Part shown: piece after piece, positions 5,715-8,296 of the stretch
Layout of the letters: each line of letters starts with the position of its first letter
How positions within the stretch are numbered: the first letter of the stretch is position 1
Assembly: GCA_946407055.1 (NCBI GenBank)
Contig: CAMJMP010000032.1
Location: 1 to 8,296, forward strand
Source of the DNA: an uncultured Mycoplasmatota bacterium
GTDB lineage: Bacteria > Bacillota_I > Bacilli_A > RF39 > UBA660
Direction: 5' to 3'
DNA: 8,296 nucleotides
Notes under the pieces: model-generated
What the model was told of the DNA's origin: nothing
Seen by the model: the letters and a program-made list of their open reading frames with translations, nothing else
Databases searched by the model: none
Made by a program: the position numbers and the translations under genes

Positions 5715-5743
5715 AGTATAGGATATTTAGGGTTTTTTGTCGA
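5715..5743 (-). promoter_or_regulatory. Sigma-A-type promoter of the sortase gene
   Basis: The minus strand has -35 TCGACA (5738-5743, one mismatch to TTGACA), a 17-nt spacer and -10 TATACT (5715-5720, one mismatch to TATAAT). Expected start near 5708 with a leader of about 19 nt to ATG 5689. The sortase is therefore transcribed separately from the surface protein gene. Confidence 0.65.
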
Positions 5744-5787
5744 ATTTTGGTCTAATTTTTTAAAGCAATCTTTTGGCTTTACATAAT

Positions 5788-5812
5788 AAAAGAGTGTCTA
5801 TTCAACACTCTT
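5788..5812 (-). terminator. Intrinsic terminator of the NPETG surface protein gene
   Basis: An 8-bp perfect stem AAGAGTGT/ACACTCTT (5790-5797 with 5805-5812) has a 7-nt loop that holds the TAG stop (5798-5800). The T-run after it on the minus strand is short (TTTTATTAT), so termination may be partial. Confidence 0.7.
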
Positions 5813-8176
5813 ATATCTTGTAATATTTAATCTTTTTTTGTTTTGGATAAGATAGATAACTCCATATAGTGCAGCAAGTCCAATAATAACTATTTTAACA
5901 ATATTGTTGCCTGTTTCTGGATTTACCCTACCATCTATTACTTTAAAGTCAGTTGTTAATTGATATACACCATCAAGAATTATAGTAATAGTATGATCGC
6001 CATTATCTAGTTTCTTAGTATAGTCTTCATTGAAATGAATAGTTAAATCTTCACCTATTGTATAGTTATTTGGATCAACTAATTCATTATCAATATATAT
6101 TTCAGAATTATCTAACAGTTCTTTTTCAGTATCTAATCCAAAGATTAATTCATCTGGATTATCTTTGTTAATAATTTGATTTACGCCTTTAACAATTGAA
6201 AAGTTTTTATCATTATCTTTAAATGTTACTTTTATTGTTGTATCAGTATCTGGCATTACAAATGAATATTCATTTAATTTATTTGTTTTACCGAATGGAA
6301 TACTATTATCATCTTTATCAATAACCTCAATAGTATCAATAATATATCCTTTTTTAGGTGCAATAACGAACTTAACATCAGTATAGTTTAGAATAGCATC
6401 CTGATCTGCTTCTTGAACCTTAACAGTTCCTTTAGAAGAATCGTTATCTACTTCAACTTTACTGTATATGTATTCTCTTATAACATATGGATTTGCTTTA
6501 GAACCATCACCTTTAGTGTACATAGTTCCTGGTTTTAAAGATACTACTGGTCTAATACCTGATGAATTGGTTCCATACGAATAGCTCATATATCCTGAAC
6601 TACTAACACTCCAACCATTAAAAGCTGTGCCGATAGAATTTGGACTTAGTAACCAGTAAGAATAATAATCACTGTTACCTCTATTAAAACCTCTAACTAT
6701 TCCACCGTCATTATCACTTGTAGAATTTGATAATAACAAAGCTTCAGCTAGGTTTATGGTTGCTACTGGATACGTTAGTTTGGCTTTTTCATTTGATACA
6801 CTGAATCTGTCTGTTACATTTTCACATTTTAAATTTGTATTGTATTCTAATGCATCGGAAGCATCTATTCCATCCCAATACGATCCTTCTTGGTAAAAAT
6901 ATAATCGTGGACTTCCACCACCAGGGTTTCCACCATTAGGATTTAGAGTATTATTTTCATATGCCAAGTTTCTGTCTTGACAGAAGACGGTATCTTCTAG
7001 ATATTCTTCATAATCTAACATGTTTTCCTCAAACCAAGCATCTATATGTTGCTTTAATATAGAATCATTAACGTTAACATCATCTGCATATAACTGGTCG
7101 TAAACATATTGTTCTATTGTCATACCATTGTCTAGTTTCCATGCAGTTAACCTAGGAGTCCAGAAATTCATTATGTAATAAACACTTGTACATCTAATTG
7201 ATCCATCTTCACAGAAGTAATGGTTATTCGACAATTCAATTGTTCCATCGCCTCTAATTGTATCCTTTAATACATATTGGCCATCCACCCATTCTACACT
7301 ATTACCAAAGTAAGCTCTTGTATCTGTTGCTTCACCTGTTGGTTTTATCATATAGAAATAAGCTATAGATGTATTATCTGAATAGTCCACATCAATATCT
7401 ATTTTAAATTCATCAGTGTCAAGTACTTCTCCTAATGGAATAGAATCGTATTTAGCATCATTATGACGTGTAATATTAGCTATTAGTTCATTATTTTTAT
7501 AAATTTTTACCTCGTCATAGTAAGAATCTCGATTAAAATAAAAGTATAAATTATAGTTGCCAGATTCCTTTGCTTTAAAAGTTATTGAACCATCTTGAGT
7601 GTAACCACTATTCTTTCCTGGTCGCCAACCATAGTAACTATCAAAAGTAAATGGAGTTGTACTATTGTTACTTACTACTACATAATCATCTTCTGCAAAT
7701 TTATTTCCTGGTTGAGTATAATAGCCATATCGAGGTGTTACGTATGCAGAAGTATCATATAATTTGTTATACATATATCCGGCTGCACCCATACTATAAA
7801 CCTCATTATAAGTTACAAAGCCAGCACTTTGAGCTATCTGGTTATTACCAAGGCACTTACCATCTGCTTCTGGTACACCATTATATATTAACTTAGTTCC
7901 CCCGCTATCTGTCGTTCTAATAGATTGCCAACAAAAACCTGCAAATAAAACATTTCTTTTATCATTTATGGTATTTGCTGTTTCATTATTAGTAGCATGC
8001 CAATGATATATCTTATCTGTTCCTGTACCATCTGTTGTATCTTGATGTTCTCTAGTATATTCTTCAGCTAAAGTACCATTTTCTGCTTCATCTTTTAGTA
8101 CATCATAAATAGGTTTTAATTCTGCTTTTACTGTAAAAGGAATTAATAGAAATAATACTAATAATATTTTCTTCAT
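5798..8176 (-). CDS. Sortase-anchored multidomain surface protein with NPETG signal
   Basis: A 792-residue secreted protein. ATG 8176-8174 has AGGGAG 7 nt upstream. A signal peptide (MKKILLVLFLLIPFTVKA, 1-18) is followed by a mosaic: residues 56-150 (RNVLFAGFCWQSIRTTD, then KLIYNGVP) begin a DUF6273-like, C-lectin-like domain; about 160-295 looks like an inserted beta-sandwich, carbohydrate-binding-like module; 325-550 resume the lectin-like part (LEDTVFCQDRNL, YWLLSPNS, then GIRPVVSLKPG); GDGSKANPYVI marks its end. Residues 570-655 match the InlB-type/bacterial repeat pattern ending YSFVMPDTDTTIKVTF. Residues 660-748 look Ig-like (YIDNELVDPNNYTI, then LDNGDHTITI). NPETG (752-756), a hydrophobic helix (759-778) and a KKRLN basic tail form the sorting signal. 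It probably displays an adhesin or glycan-binding head; ligand unknown. The sortase downstream is the likely enzyme. Domain names are from memory of sequence patterns. Confidence 0.88.
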   Translation of the reverse strand: MKKILLVLFLLIPFTVKAELKPIYDVLKDEAENGTLAEEYTREHQDTTDGTGTDKIYHWHATNNETANTINDKRNVLFAGFCWQSIRTTDSGGTKLIYNGVPEADGKCLGNNQIAQSAGFVTYNEVYSMGAAGYMYNKLYDTSAYVTPRYGYYTQPGNKFAEDDYVVVSNNSTTPFTFDSYYGWRPGKNSGYTQDGSITFKAKESGNYNLYFYFNRDSYYDEVKIYKNNELIANITRHNDAKYDSIPLGEVLDTDEFKIDIDVDYSDNTSIAYFYMIKPTGEATDTRAYFGNSVEWVDGQYVLKDTIRGDGTIELSNNHYFCEDGSIRCTSVYYIMNFWTPRLTAWKLDNGMTIEQYVYDQLYADDVNVNDSILKQHIDAWFEENMLDYEEYLEDTVFCQDRNLAYENNTLNPNGGNPGGGSPRLYFYQEGSYWDGIDASDALEYNTNLKCENVTDRFSVSNEKAKLTYPVATINLAEALLLSNSTSDNDGGIVRGFNRGNSDYYSYWLLSPNSIGTAFNGWSVSSSGYMSYSYGTNSSGIRPVVSLKPGTMYTKGDGSKANPYVIREYIYSKVEVDNDSSKGTVKVQEADQDAILNYTDVKFVIAPKKGYIIDTIEVIDKDDNSIPFGKTNKLNEYSFVMPDTDTTIKVTFKDNDKNFSIVKGVNQIINKDNPDELIFGLDTEKELLDNSEIYIDNELVDPNNYTIGEDLTIHFNEDYTKKLDNGDHTITIILDGVYQLTTDFKVIDGRVNPETGNNIVKIVIIGLAALYGVIYLIQNKKRLNITRYKSVE

Positions 8177-8199
8177 ATATACACTCCCTATTCTATTTG

Positions 8200-8208
8200 A
8201 TTATAACA
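8200..8208 (-). promoter_or_regulatory. Extended -10 promoter of the NPETG surface protein gene
   Basis: The minus strand reads TGTTATAAT, a perfect extended -10, with no good -35 because that region is the preceding terminator hairpin. Expected start near 8193, leader about 17 nt to ATG 8176. Confidence 0.6.
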
Positions 8209-8217
8209 TAATACAAT

Positions 8218-8246
8218 AAAAAAAGAAGATTTAATCTTCTTTTTTT
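8218..8246 (-). terminator. Intrinsic terminator of the partial upstream gene (possibly bidirectional)
   Basis: A 13-bp perfect stem (8218-8230 with 8234-8246; core AGAAGAT/ATCTTCT) has a 3-nt loop that is exactly the TAA stop codon of the gene it ends. Outer stem pairs are all A/T, so a T-run appears 3' of the core on either strand. Confidence 0.8.
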
Positions 8247-8296
8247 AATGTTAGTTTCTGAGGTTTTTCTTTTGGTTTTACTTTTAATTCTATTCC
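8231..8296 (-). CDS. C-terminal 21 codons of an unidentified gene (truncated by window edge)
   Basis: Reading the minus strand from the right edge, one frame stays open and ends GIELKVKPKEKPQKLTLKKE-D before TAA at 8233-8231, placed in the loop of a terminator. The other strong minus-strand signals (terminator at its end, promoter of the next gene after it) support a real gene end. The tail is short and Lys-rich, with no recognisable family feature, so I assign no function. Gene boundaries outside the window are unknown. Confidence 0.6.
   Translation of the reverse strand, partial: GIELKVKPKEKPQKLTLKKED

Noticed and set aside
5762..5780. Short inverted repeat AAAGC/GCTTT between the surface protein and sortase genes
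   Set aside because: Arms of 5 bp, no T-run after it on the minus strand, and expected by chance in AT-rich DNA.
6500..6700. Possible diversity-generating retroelement variable region in the lectin-like domain
   Set aside because: The GIRPVVSLKPG end recalls C-lectin variable proteins, but there is no reverse transcriptase or template repeat in the window, and such domains are common without retroelements.
7651..7896. Plus-strand open frame of 81 codons
   Set aside because: Antisense to the surface protein gene; Tyr/His/Leu-rich composition matches reverse reading of its Asn/Asp/Tyr codons.
1..8296. CRISPR array, tRNA/rRNA, insertion sequence or attachment site
   Set aside because: No spaced direct repeats, cloverleaf-like segments, transposase-like frames or paired end repeats were seen on either strand.

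Overview
The window is AT-rich, compact bacterial DNA. Every gene I can support lies on the minus strand, so transcription runs from high to low coordinates. Strong AGGAGG-type ribosome sites, Trp codons read as TGG (so no sign of the TGA=Trp mycoplasma code), A/T-ending codons, WXG100 proteins, a class B-type sortase and an NPxTG wall-anchored protein point to a low-GC Firmicute. The style of the surface protein and of the partial nuclease recalls uncultured gut Bacilli of the RF39/Mollicutes-related type; that placement is inference from memory, not a search. No gene-free stretch exceeds about 110 bases. I see no RNA genes, CRISPR, insertion sequences or attachment sites.

Layout in transcription order, right to left: (1) the last 21 codons of an unknown gene (8296-8231) with a terminator; (2) a 792-residue secreted, wall-anchored protein (8176-5798) ending in NPETG, a membrane segment and a basic tail; (3) a class B-like sortase (5689-4820) with its own promoter and terminator, the natural candidate to anchor that protein; (4) a WXG100/type VII secretion substrate cluster (4709-1192); (5) a membrane-anchored protein with a degenerate thioredoxin-like C-terminus (1138-416); (6) the start of a probable AddB-like/PD-(D/E)XK nuclease-family protein (365 to the window edge).

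The WXG100 cluster is the most interesting part. It has two promoter-headed units. The first encodes a classic WXG100 protein, a WXG100 domain fused through a Gly-rich linker to a beta-rich domain resembling double-psi beta-barrels, a divergent WXG-like helical protein, and an LXG/WXG-like helical N-terminus fused to a C39/papain-like cysteine protease domain. The second, starting at a promoter overlapped by a 32-bp imperfect palindrome, encodes two WXG100 proteins 12 bp apart that look like an EsxA/EsxB-type pair. The two promoters share a 20-bp -10/leader segment with one mismatch, which suggests joint control. The simplest reading is a type VII secretion effector island: small WXG100 partners exported with two enzyme-bearing substrates. 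No EssC/EccC ATPase, other machinery gene or obvious immunity protein is in view.

At the fine scale, most transcription units end in an AT-rich hairpin that contains the stop codon of its gene, and the next promoter, often an extended -10 (TGnTATAAT), follows directly with a leader of only about 10-20 nt.
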